In this document: in pieces, positions 1 through 6,620 of the stretch
Layout: each line of letters opens with the position of its first letter
Position numbering within the stretch: position 1 is the first letter of the stretch
NCBI GenBank assembly: GCA_018814635.1
Contig: JAHIYV010000057.1
Coordinates: 1-7,124 of the forward strand
DNA length: 7,124 nucleotides
Direction: 5' to 3'
DNA from: Patescibacteria group bacterium
Lineage (GTDB): Bacteria; Patescibacteriota; Minisyncoccia; Phycocordibacterales; JAGLOS01
Position numbers and translations under genes: made by a program
Notes under the pieces: generated by a model
The model's database searches: none
What the model saw: only the letters and a program-made list of their open reading frames with translations
What the model was told of the DNA's origin: nothing

Positions 1-1470
1 ACAGAAACATGGTTTGAGTATGGAACTTCACAATCAAACTTAACCCCAACAAGTCATACAAACATAGGAAGTGGCAATAGTTCAGTTTCTCACAACAGAA
101 GCCTTTCCAACCTAAATGCCGACACTCTCTACTATTACCGCATTGTAGCTCAAAACAGTTTTGGAACAACACCAGGTCAGATTGTTAGCTTTAGAACAAA
201 TCCCGCTATTACTTACCAATGCAATGATGGCCACGACAACGATTCTGACGGTTTAATCGATTACCCCAACGACCCAGGATGTAGCTACGCGACTGATAAT
301 AGTGAATATAACGCGCCAGTAGTTACTATCTATCAATGCAATGATGGCCACGACAATGATTCTGATGGTTTAATCGATTACCCCAACGATCCAGGATGTA
401 GCTACGCGACTGATAATAGTGAATACAACACTTTGGCAATTGTGATTAGCAATGAGTCTGTTCAATACCTAGGAAATGGCAAAGCGCGTGTAATATGGAC
501 AACCAATATTCCCGCAACTAGCCAAGTTGTTTATGGCGATAATCCTATTCTTGTTCCGGGTCTTTCTCCACAGTATGGTTATGATTTTGTAACCCTCAAA
601 TCGTCCACCTTGAAAACAAAACATAGTATGACAATTACAAACATACTAGATAATGTGAAATACTACTTCCGACCAATTTCGGACAGAAACGATAGCGCAA
701 AGGCTAAAGGTAAAGAAGTAACATATACAGTAATTAAACCAGTTTGTTATTATTTACTGGATTATATAAAACTTGGCACGAAGAATAATACAAATGAAGT
801 TAAAAAACTCGAGCATTTTTTGAACACATTTGAAGGAGAAAAACTTGCAGTAAATGGTTTTTATGGGCAGGCTGACTTTAATGCGGTAAAACGATTTCAG
901 CAAAAATATGATCATAGCATTCTTAATTTATGGGGATTAATCAACCCAACTGGTCATGTTTATTACACAACACGCAAAACGATAAATGAGATGTATTGCC
1001 AAAAAGATTTTCCACTGACAACAAAACAATTAGCAGAAATTGCAAATTTTAGGACGTTTGTGAATAGCATACAACATACGACAAATGGAAGCATGCTTGA
1101 TACAAGACCCGCAGAGGAACATATTGTTTTTGATCAGGGAGGAGATACTATCAGCGTAGCGACAACTACAGAAGCAGGTATTTCCGATATAGTGGTGGTT
1201 GATGATATAGCGACAACTACAGAAACAACTACTTCTGGCTTTAGCTTTTTAGCAAGTAGTGGATTGGGAGCAGGGGAGGGGGAAGTAACAACTAGCGCCC
1301 CAGAAGAGAAGAGAAATATAGCGGTTGCAATATTTAGCGGAGCATGGGAAAGTATAGTATCGTCATGGTTTGTTTTGTTCCTCTTTGGTATTATAGCAGT
1401 ACTCTTTCTTGTTACTCGCAGAAAACAAAACATACAAGACAACGAAGAAGAGTGGGAAACAAGGGATTAA
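1..1470 (+). CDS. Cell-surface protein with FN3-like, Asp-rich repeat and peptidoglycan-binding-like domains (5' end missing)
   Basis: The frame is open from base 1, so the start and any signal peptide lie outside the window; 489 residues are visible. A TTG at 433 could be mistaken for a start, but coding continues upstream of it. In order, numbered from the first visible codon: an FN3-like domain (about 1-66, with NLNADTLYYYRIVAQNSFG); two identical Asp-rich repeats (73-104, 112-143), each with a Ca-loop-like DxDxDGxxD bracketed by Cys; a second FN3-like domain (about 146-244); a peptidoglycan-binding-like domain (about 249-333, with GFYGQADFNAVKRFQQKY) bracketed by Cys; a Thr/Ser-rich linker (about 359-439); one membrane helix (about 453-472, WFVLFLFGIIAVLFLV); then RRK and an acidic tail. 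It is probably anchored by its C-terminus and displayed outside, perhaps contacting the cell wall. The domain set is typical of Parcubacteria surface proteins; the ligand is unknown. Confidence 0.85.
   Translation, partial: TETWFEYGTSQSNLTPTSHTNIGSGNSSVSHNRSLSNLNADTLYYYRIVAQNSFGTTPGQIVSFRTNPAITYQCNDGHDNDSDGLIDYPNDPGCSYATDNSEYNAPVVTIYQCNDGHDNDSDGLIDYPNDPGCSYATDNSEYNTLAIVISNESVQYLGNGKARVIWTTNIPATSQVVYGDNPILVPGLSPQYGYDFVTLKSSTLKTKHSMTITNILDNVKYYFRPISDRNDSAKAKGKEVTYTVIKPVCYYLLDYIKLGTKNNTNEVKKLEHFLNTFEGEKLAVNGFYGQADFNAVKRFQQKYDHSILNLWGLINPTGHVYYTTRKTINEMYCQKDFPLTTKQLAEIANFRTFVNSIQHTTNGSMLDTRPAEEHIVFDQGGDTISVATTTEAGISDIVVVDDIATTTETTTSGFSFLASSGLGAGEGEVTTSAPEEKRNIAVAIFSGAWESIVSSWFVLFLFGIIAVLFLVTRRKQNIQDNEEEWETRD
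217..429 (+). repeat. In-frame tandem repeat, two 96-nt copies (217-312 and 334-429) with a 21-nt spacer
   Basis: The two copies encode identical 32-residue segments and differ at four positions, all C/T changes in third codon positions. Each encodes a Cys-bracketed Asp-rich loop (CNDGHDNDSDGLIDYPNDPGC is split here as CNDGHDND and SDGLIDYPNDPGC). The DxDxDGxxD spacing resembles EF-hand or thrombospondin type-3 calcium loops; calcium binding is inferred. Confidence 0.9.
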
Positions 1471-1506
1471 AACTAAGGGCTCATACACAAATAACTTCAG
1501 TAAACA

Positions 1507-1526
1507 ATCCAAGGCGACCCTTGGAT
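1507..1526. repeat. Palindromic element, intergenic copy (8-bp stem, CGAC loop)
   Basis: A perfect hairpin, ATCCAAGG then CGAC then CCTTGGAT, lies 36 nt after the stop of the surface-protein gene. It has no following T-run, so it is a poor intrinsic terminator. Its core is nearly the same as the longer palindrome inside recQ at 3165-3193, which suggests one small repeat family. Confidence 0.75.
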
Positions 1527-1551
1527 AGGATATATAAATTTGCTGTATTCA

Positions 1552-1578
1552 ATCTATCGAAGTTGGACTTCGATAGAT
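1552..1578. repeat. Perfect inverted repeat, 11-bp stem with TTGGA loop
   Basis: ATCTATCGAAG at 1552-1562 pairs with CTTCGATAGAT at 1568-1578. It sits between the surface-protein gene and recQ, 82 nt before the recQ start. No T-run follows. It could be an RNA stem, a protein site, or a second palindromic repeat family. Its sequence is unrelated to the 1507-1526 palindrome. Confidence 0.7.
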
Positions 1579-1659
1579 CTTTGATTGGCATATATTCAGG
1601 GCGGGCGATTGTTGGGAATATTGGCTCAGATGGTTGCAAAGCATAAATAATACAGCTTT

Positions 1660-3495
1660 ATGAAAAACATATTAAAAAAACATTTTGGATATGAAGAATT
1701 TAGACCACTTCAGAAAGAGATTATAGAACTTGTGTTGGCGGGCAAAGATTGTGTGGTTTTGATGCCTACGGGGGGAGGAAAATCCCTTTGCTTTCAACTC
1801 CCTGCGCTTATGTTGGAGGGTATCGCAATCGTAATATCCCCACTTATTTCTTTAATGAAAGATCAAGTTGACGCGCTTCGCGCGAATGGCATTGAAGCTG
1901 ATTTTATCAACAGCGCTTTGTCCCAAGCTGAAATTGCTGGCGTTATAAACAAAGCTAAAACTGGAAAATTGAAAATTCTTTATATGGCGCCTGAACGGCT
2001 CAGTGTGTTTGGTTTTGAAGATTTTTTGCATACATTGAAAATAAGTTTGATTGCTATTGATGAAGCTCATTGTATTTCTGAATGGGGTCATGATTTTAGA
2101 CCTGATTACAGAAACTTAAAAATGTTACGAAAAAAGTTTCCCGCAATTCCGATTGTCGCGCTTACGGCTACCGCTACTGAAAAAGTGCGCGCTGATATTG
2201 TTAAACAGCTTGAAATAAAGGATTCCCAAATTTTTATTTCTAGTTTTAACCGCGCCAATTTGAGTTATGAAGTTTTGCCAAAAAAAGATTCCTTGAGATT
2301 AATTCTGGCGATTTTGAGAGATTACCAAAACGCGAGTGTGATCATATATTGTTTTTCACGCAACGATACAGAAAATATGGTTGATAGTTTAAATAAATAT
2401 GGATTCAAGGCTGCTCCTTACCATGCTGGACTAGACGCAAACACTAGAAGGGAAAACCAAGAGCGATTTATTCGAGATGAAATTCACATTATGGTTGCCA
2501 CGATTGCTTTTGGCATGGGAATTGATAAACCCGATGTGCGACTTATCATCCATCACAGTTTGCCAAAATCAGTAGAGGGATATTATCAGGAAACCGGCCG
2601 AGCTGGGCGCGATGGATTACCCGCTCGTTGCGTTTTGTTTTTTTCATACGCCGACAAATTTAAGCATGACTATTTTATACGCAAGATGGCGGATGAAACA
2701 GAGAAGAAAAAAGCTCAAGAGAAATTGAATGATGTTTTGCATTATGGAAATACTTATGGGTGCCGTCGCCAATTTTTACTTCGTTATTTTAATGAAGAAT
2801 ACAAACAAACAAATTGTGGGAATTGTGATAGATGTGTTGAGCAAACTCCGCTGGACACACATAAAATTAATATTAAAGTTGCTAAAACACGAGTCGCACA
2901 CAACACATTTATTAAAAAAAACGACACGGCAGAAGAGTATGATCCTGTGCTGTTTGAAAAATTAAAAGAAAAAAGAACACAAGGGGCGCGCAAATTACAA
3001 GTTCCACCATATGTTATTTTTGGCGATAATGCGCTTCGTGAGATGGCAATTCATTTTCCACAAACTCCTGAAGATTTTTTGAAAATTAGCGGTGTCGGAA
3101 ATCAAAAACTGGAGCAATTTGGAGAACAATTTATGTCTGTTATTCGTTATTATGTAAAGACTCATTATAACCAAGGGCGGCCCTTGGTTATAAAATTTAT
3201 AAGTCCAACCCTTGAGGAAACTAAAAAATTTGTATTGCAAAAAACCCCCATTAACGAAATAGCCAAAAACAGAGGTTTCACCTCTGGTACTATTGCAAAC
3301 CATATTGAAGGACTTTTAGCCATTGACCCACAACTAGATATTGCTTACTTAAAACCCCCGCAAGAACAATTTGAAAAAATTGCCACAGCCTTCAAACAAA
3401 CAGGCGATTTCGCCCTAACCCCTGTATACAAAATTCTAGGCGAAGATTATCCCTACGAAGAATTAAGATTAGTTAGAATTTTTCTAAAAAAATAA
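1660..3495 (+). CDS. recQ: RecQ-family ATP-dependent DNA helicase lacking the usual RQC winged helix
   Basis: The family unwinds DNA 3'-to-5' using ATP in recombination and repair. All helicase motifs are visible in the 611 residues: Q-motif region (FGYEEFRPLQ, 9-18), Walker A (PTGGGKS, 36-42), DEAH (134-137) with the RecQ aromatic loop (CISEWGHDFRPDY), LTATAT (168-173), motif IV (IIYCFSRND), motif V (VATIAFGMGIDKPDVR, 279-294) and motif VI (QETGRAGRDG, 310-319). Zinc-site cysteines are C368, C386, C389 and C392. An HRDC domain (about 426-498) starts only about 33 residues later, so the RQC winged helix seems absent. A C-terminal HTH_40-like region (about 515-611, NEIAKNRGFTSGTIANHIEGLL) follows. 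Residues 503-511, between HRDC and HTH, come from a palindromic DNA element. The ATG gives the natural N-terminus for the family; no Shine-Dalgarno is obvious. The gene is probably transcribed alone, with a convergent neighbour 13 nt away. Confidence 0.96.
   Translation: MKNILKKHFGYEEFRPLQKEIIELVLAGKDCVVLMPTGGGKSLCFQLPALMLEGIAIVISPLISLMKDQVDALRANGIEADFINSALSQAEIAGVINKAKTGKLKILYMAPERLSVFGFEDFLHTLKISLIAIDEAHCISEWGHDFRPDYRNLKMLRKKFPAIPIVALTATATEKVRADIVKQLEIKDSQIFISSFNRANLSYEVLPKKDSLRLILAILRDYQNASVIIYCFSRNDTENMVDSLNKYGFKAAPYHAGLDANTRRENQERFIRDEIHIMVATIAFGMGIDKPDVRLIIHHSLPKSVEGYYQETGRAGRDGLPARCVLFFSYADKFKHDYFIRKMADETEKKKAQEKLNDVLHYGNTYGCRRQFLLRYFNEEYKQTNCGNCDRCVEQTPLDTHKINIKVAKTRVAHNTFIKKNDTAEEYDPVLFEKLKEKRTQGARKLQVPPYVIFGDNALREMAIHFPQTPEDFLKISGVGNQKLEQFGEQFMSVIRYYVKTHYNQGRPLVIKFISPTLEETKKFVLQKTPINEIAKNRGFTSGTIANHIEGLLAIDPQLDIAYLKPPQEQFEKIATAFKQTGDFALTPVYKILGEDYPYEELRLVRIFLKK
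3165..3193. repeat. Palindromic element inside recQ (13-bp perfect stem, CGG loop)
   Basis: TTATAACCAAGGG at 3165-3177 pairs perfectly with CCCTTGGTTATAA at 3181-3193. It is translated as YNQGRPLVI (RecQ residues 503-511) in the linker between the HRDC and HTH_40-like domains. The core resembles the intergenic palindrome at 1507-1526. The linker position fits a tolerated in-frame insertion, similar in idea to Rickettsia palindromic elements. Confidence 0.85.
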
Positions 3496-3503
3496 TTTTT
3501 TTT
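3486..3503. terminator. Possible A/T-only bidirectional terminator between convergent genes
   Basis: A7 (3486-3492) and T8 (3496-3503) surround the recQ TAA stop and can pair. In either direction a transcript would end in a U-run at the recQ/hypothetical-gene junction. The stem has no G-C pairs, so this is a weak call. Confidence 0.3.
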
Positions 3504-3508
3504 AATTT

Positions 3509-3814
3509 TTAACGCAATCGTGTCAGAAAAGAAGGAGCAACATTCCATCGGTGTCCATCGGTCGCGCGAATAGTAACACTTCTTCTATTTAGTTTCAAAA
3601 CGACCCCTGAGATGTATTGATTATTGTGTTGAAAAGAAACTTTGTCCATGAGATTAAATTTGGCTAAATTTTTTAAATCGCTGACTTTATGATAAAGTTT
3701 TAATCGCTCCACAACCATTCGATTAAGCAACCGCAAATCATTCTCACTCAGTCGATTGAGAAAATGTTCAAATTCAGTAATTGGTTGGATAGATGATTCT
3801 GATGAAGGTTTCAT
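3509..3814 (-). CDS. Small conserved-looking hypothetical protein with SH3/KOW-like C-terminal half
   Basis: This 101-residue protein runs convergently with recQ. Its N-terminal half is predicted helical (EFEHFLNRLSENDLRLLNRM, about 14-33), followed by VVERLKLYHKVSDLKNLAKF. The C-terminal half (about 53-100) is beta-rich and SH3/KOW-like: NLMDKVSFQH, ISGVVLKLNRRSVTIRATDG, then HRWNVAPSFLTRL. That pattern (a defined-fold start, a hydrophobic-alternating strand, an Asn-Arg/Lys turn, a Thr-Val strand, W..P..L) matches small bacterial hypotheticals I have seen without a known function. Nucleic-acid or ribosome binding is possible from the fold and basic charge, but this is not shown. No strong ribosome site precedes the ATG. 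The region upstream is the 210-nt inverted-repeat element, which may supply its promoter. Confidence 0.72.
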   Translation of the reverse strand: MKPSSESSIQPITEFEHFLNRLSENDLRLLNRMVVERLKLYHKVSDLKNLAKFNLMDKVSFQHNNQYISGVVLKLNRRSVTIRATDGHRWNVAPSFLTRLR

Positions 3815-3818
3815 ATTT

Positions 3819-4028
3819 TATATTAGACTTGTCCCGTAATTAGTTCCTACTACAATTTTCATATTTTGGCATAATTTTTTCTAAATTTTTACGCCTATAT
3901 TTAGGCACTTGCCCTGTTAAATTCGCTTCGCGACTATTTAACAGGGTGAGCTTAAAAAATTTATAAAAAATTCTACTCAAAATCTAAAAATTTCGCTACG
4001 AAATTAATTACGGGATAAGTCTATTATA
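3819..4028. mobile_element. MITE-like element or structured leader: 210 nt with 24-nt terminal inverted repeats and nested hairpins
   Basis: The ends, 3819-3842 and 4005-4028, are inverted repeats matching at 22 of 24 positions; shared core GACTTRTCCCGTAATTA. Inside, 3873-3890 pairs with 3955-3972 (17 of 18), and an 11-bp stem (3912-3922 with 3936-3946) is capped by TCGC-TTC-GCGA. Side hairpins lie at 3893-3906 and 3989-4005. There is no ORF. Short length, terminal repeats and no coding capacity fit a non-autonomous miniature transposon; TA-rich flanks would suit a TA-target element, but no clear target duplication is visible. Alternatively it is a structured 5' leader of the minus-strand gene ending upstream at 3814. 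Confidence 0.55.
4023..4028 (-). promoter_or_regulatory. Possible -10 box (TATAAT) at the edge of the inverted-repeat element
   Basis: The minus strand reads a perfect TATAAT here, directed at the hypothetical gene 3509-3814. A good -35 box is not visible at 16-18 nt spacing. If used, the transcript would carry an approximately 200-nt, strongly folded leader. The other end of the element has the near-match TATATT facing inward on the plus strand, so this may simply be part of the terminal repeat. Confidence 0.25.
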
Positions 4029-4175
4029 CCATAGTGCATGGATATTAAAGCGTAAAAATACTTTCGGCCAATTTTATATTCAGTAAAATTGAAAGAAATT
4101 AGCGGTGTTTTTTGATTGATGTTCGAACATTTTTTGACGAAAATCCGAATTCCTAATTTTAAAATCCAATCGCTC
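4029..4175. other. AT-rich gene-free stretch with small palindromes
   Basis: No ORF or RNA gene is recognisable. There is a stem of CAATTTTA (4069-4076) with TAAAATTG (4084-4091), extended by CTTT/AAAG after a bulge, and a perfect 12-nt palindrome ATGTTCGAACAT at 4119-4130 that could be an operator. On the minus strand, downstream of the R-M operon, the first stem is followed by GTATTTTT, so it may act as a weak terminator. Confidence 0.4.
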
Positions 4176-4222
4176 GGGCGGGCAAAAAGGAAGGGTTGGG
4201 GGGAAGGAATTTTTGCCCGCCC
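4176..4222. repeat. 13-bp GC-rich perfect hairpin with 21-nt loop
   Basis: GGGCGGGCAAAAA at 4176-4188 pairs with TTTTTGCCCGCCC at 4210-4222. The right arm belongs to the left 97-nt repeat copy; the left arm lies partly outside it and has no counterpart beside the right copy at 6933-7029. It is downstream of the endonuclease gene and could stabilise or end that transcript, though no U-run follows. Confidence 0.75.
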
Positions 4223-4289
4223 TCGCTTTCCGATTCCAATTTTTTTCCGCCGCCGCCGAATTCCGTGCCAGTGAAACTGGCGCGTCGCC
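4193..4289 (-). repeat. Left copy of the 97-nt inverted repeat flanking the R-M operon
   Basis: Read on the minus strand it begins GGCGACGC at the last base of the endonuclease stop codon, then has the hairpin GCCAGT-TTC-ACTGGC, then ACGGAATTCGG, a CGG run, an A-run, GGAATCGGAAAGCGAGG, GCGGGCAAAAATTCCTTCC and CCCCAACCC. The last 74 nt match the right copy with about five substitutions and a 2-nt A-run difference. The hairpin differs in sequence but is in the same place. Confidence 0.88.
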
Positions 4290-5203
4290 TATTTAAAAAT
4301 TTCTTTAAATACCACTTCCAATTCTTTGTCTATATCGCTTGGTAATTTTGTATGTGGAATTTTCAAGTTTTTTAACACTGTATCAAATCTCTCAAATCCA
4401 CCATTACTTCTTAGCTCAACCCATTCGACTTTTCGGCTATTTAGTTGTTTTTTGTTCGTATCTGAAAGTTTATCGGCCACAAAAACCCTACTATCTCTAG
4501 CTATAACTGCATCAGCACTTTCTGGATTACCACGCCCCATTAATTTAACTTCACACTTGTGCTGATTTTTACCTTCAATTAAATAGAAATCAATTTCTCT
4601 TTCAAAATCATCTTCTTCTATCTCTTTCCCCTTTATCTTTAGAGCATAATTTTGTTCAGGCACACCGTACAATTTACAAAGTGTTTGCATTAACGGCTTT
4701 TCGACTCTTTTTCCGGCAGTACTCCAAAGGCCACCTCTCAATGCAGATCTTTTTACCGCCAATGTGTTTATTACAATTAAACTTTCACTAACATTAAGAT
4801 CAACACTAACACCCTTAAACTTAATTGTTAAAGTTAGTTCAAGATCGTGTTCGGTATCAACTAAGTTTTTAATTGATTCATACAAAAGATCATAATGTTC
4901 ATTTGAAGCGTCAATTACAATTTCTTTGGTCGAAGAATTAAACATGTTATGAATTGTTTTTGTGTTTAAACCAGAGTTTATTGCTATTTCATTTGCGGGT
5001 AAATTCGGATCTAAAAATGCTTTTTTATACCAATCAACAGTAATATCTTTACTTTTCAATTTTGCATCAACGATGTGTTTGAAAAAACCAATCGCAAACT
5101 GCAAAAATTCAGCATTAATAAGAGTAACAACTTCAATTCTGTAATCCTCACCCTTTAATAATTTTCTTATTATATTTTTTGCTACTTGTTCAGTTATTGT
5201 CAT
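4289..5203 (-). CDS. Type II restriction endonuclease, CfrBI-like
   Basis: This is the last gene of the operon and is expected to cut DNA not protected by the upstream methylase. In the 304 residues, a helix-turn-helix-like segment lies at about 68-90 (LPANEIAINSGLNTKTIHNMF). A conserved block GGLWSTAGKRVEKPLMQTLCKLYGV (split: GGLWSTAGKRVEKP, then LMQTLCKLYGV) is at 157-181. A PD-(D/E)XK-type core follows: EREIDFYLI with D205, then CEVKLMGRGNPESADA with E218 and K220. I recognise the overall pattern, especially GRGNPESADAVIARDS, as the CfrBI endonuclease family; characterised CfrBI cuts CCWWGG, but specificity here is unknown. The ATG overlaps the methylase stop as ATGA and has a good AAAGGA ribosome site, so translation is coupled. 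A different PD-(D/E)XK family is the main alternative. Confidence 0.8.
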   Translation of the reverse strand: MTITEQVAKNIIRKLLKGEDYRIEVVTLINAEFLQFAIGFFKHIVDAKLKSKDITVDWYKKAFLDPNLPANEIAINSGLNTKTIHNMFNSSTKEIVIDASNEHYDLLYESIKNLVDTEHDLELTLTIKFKGVSVDLNVSESLIVINTLAVKRSALRGGLWSTAGKRVEKPLMQTLCKLYGVPEQNYALKIKGKEIEEDDFEREIDFYLIEGKNQHKCEVKLMGRGNPESADAVIARDSRVFVADKLSDTNKKQLNSRKVEWVELRSNGGFERFDTVLKNLKIPHTKLPSDIDKELEVVFKEIFK

Positions 5204-6615
5204 ATTGTTCCTTTAATTAGTGTTATAAAATTTTTAATATCAACAAAATTTGGTTGCGAATTCTTTACATTAAATAGATTATCTTTTTTAATCAAATCTT
5301 CTTTCATACGGCTTACATACTTTGGCTCTTTTTCTGTTAAAAAGAAATGCCGATCTAAATTAGCTGCTGCTCGACCAAGTGTTCCGCTTCCTGCAAATGG
5401 GTCGAAAATTAAATCGTCAACAAATGAATAATATTTAATAACCCGGTTGCATAATTCTATAGGGAAAACTGCACTATGTATCCGATCAAATGTAGGATCA
5501 ATTCGCCAAACATTTGTCGTTTCATATTTATCTAAAACTTTACTTTTTTTAACCTTGTCCCACTCATACTGTTGTATATTCCAATCAATTAGTTTATCAG
5601 TTTTCTTTCTATACACCATCAGCATTTCAGAAATAGCATTTGGTTTATAACCCAAAGGCTTCCTATGCTGTAAAAATCCTGCATTTCTATTTTTAACGCT
5701 TGCTTCCGGTTTAACCCATACTATATCATCAATAAATTCCCAACCCATTTTTACTAATAACGGATGTATATCGTATGGTATGGGATAGCGTTTGCTGGAG
5801 TGAGCCCTGCTTATTCTTGGAATAATAATTGGAGAGGTATTAAGTACAAAAAATCTACCCTCTTTTGTGATTCGATGAACTTCCTTAAATACTTCTTCTA
5901 AAAATTTCAAATACTCATCATAACTCTGATAAATTGAATAATCTCTAGCATTATAATAAGGTGGCGAAGTAAAGGTTAGATGAATAGATTCATCGGGGAC
6001 ATGTTTTAATGTTTCAACAACATCGCCTTGAACAATAGTATTTTTTAGAAAGGCCGGGAATACATCGTGTTTTCCACTGTCTTTTGAACCATAACTCACC
6101 CCGTTTATTTCTTTGCTAATAACTTCTTTGATCAATTCATTAGGATGATCGAGTAGCTTTGCCAACTCTTTTTTAACTTGATTATTATTTGAAAAAACAA
6201 GCAATCCTCTTATGGCTTGCATTACAACTTTTGGATCTCTATCTGCTAATAGTTTAATTAAGGTCGGGATTGTTTTTTCATTTCTTAATCTTCCAATAGC
6301 GGAAACTGATTCGCGTCTAACCTCAGTGCTTTCATCTTGTTTAGCAAAATTTACAAAAGTATCTAGTAAAGAAACATCGCCTATTTTTGCAAGATTTTTT
6401 ATAGCTAGCGATCTGATTGTTTCGTTATTATTGTTTAATAGATTTAATAATGGTTGCTTACTATATCCATTTTCTAATCGTCCTAATTTCTCTAATACAT
6501 AAACAATCGTGCCATCGTTTTGATCTTGTAGAAATGACAAAAGAGCTTTTGTGTCATTTTTCAAGCTATCAATCTGTTCTCTGTTTATTTGTTTGCTTAA
6601 AGCTGATCTATTCAT
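5200..6615 (-). CDS. Fusion of N-terminal HEAT repeats to a beta-class N4/N6 DNA methyltransferase
   Basis: It is the modification enzyme of the R-M pair, using S-adenosylmethionine to methylate the site the endonuclease would cut. Of the 471 residues, about 36-171 form HEAT-like helical pairs (for example EVRRESVSAIGRLRNEKTI and IPTLIKLLADRDPKVVMQAI). The methylase follows: catalytic TSPPY at 216-220 comes before the SAM-binding FDPFAGSGT at 404-412, the beta-class order. TSPPY rather than DPPY is usual for N4-cytosine methylases, so N4mC is likely but not proven. WVKPE (300-304) and a GYKP segment are typical of the family. The HEAT part is an uncommon addition, perhaps for DNA or partner contact. 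No ribosome site precedes the ATG, which is 5 nt after the regulator stop; translation is probably coupled. It ends in TGA overlapping the endonuclease start. Confidence 0.93.
   Translation of the reverse strand: MNRSALSKQINREQIDSLKNDTKALLSFLQDQNDGTIVYVLEKLGRLENGYSKQPLLNLLNNNNETIRSLAIKNLAKIGDVSLLDTFVNFAKQDESTEVRRESVSAIGRLRNEKTIPTLIKLLADRDPKVVMQAIRGLLVFSNNNQVKKELAKLLDHPNELIKEVISKEINGVSYGSKDSGKHDVFPAFLKNTIVQGDVVETLKHVPDESIHLTFTSPPYYNARDYSIYQSYDEYLKFLEEVFKEVHRITKEGRFFVLNTSPIIIPRISRAHSSKRYPIPYDIHPLLVKMGWEFIDDIVWVKPEASVKNRNAGFLQHRKPLGYKPNAISEMLMVYRKKTDKLIDWNIQQYEWDKVKKSKVLDKYETTNVWRIDPTFDRIHSAVFPIELCNRVIKYYSFVDDLIFDPFAGSGTLGRAAANLDRHFFLTEKEPKYVSRMKEDLIKKDNLFNVKNSQPNFVDIKNFITLIKGTI
5209..5214 (-). 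promoter_or_regulatory. Ribosome binding site of the endonuclease gene
   Basis: AAAGGA on the minus strand lies 5 nt before the ATG at 5203, within the last codons of the methylase gene. Together with the ATGA overlap it supports this start and coupled translation. Confidence 0.7.
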
Positions 6616-6620
6616 AATTT

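Noticed and set aside
433..1470. TTG at 433 as the start of a 345-residue protein
   Set aside because: The same frame is open to base 1 and encodes an FN3-like domain and the two Asp-rich repeats, so the gene begins outside the window.
1344..1646. 100-codon plus-strand frame between the surface protein and recQ
   Set aside because: It overlaps the membrane-helix end of the surface gene in another frame and then reads through two palindromes; the protein is not family-like.
3893..4005. CRISPR array or tandem-repeat locus in the gene-free region
   Set aside because: The repeats are inverted and nested, not direct and evenly spaced, and no cas gene is present.
4119..4130. Palindrome ATGTTCGAACAT as a LexA box
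   Set aside because: The Gram-positive type SOS box has GAAC and GTTC halves in the opposite order with a spacer; this is only a plain palindrome with no adjacent SOS gene start.
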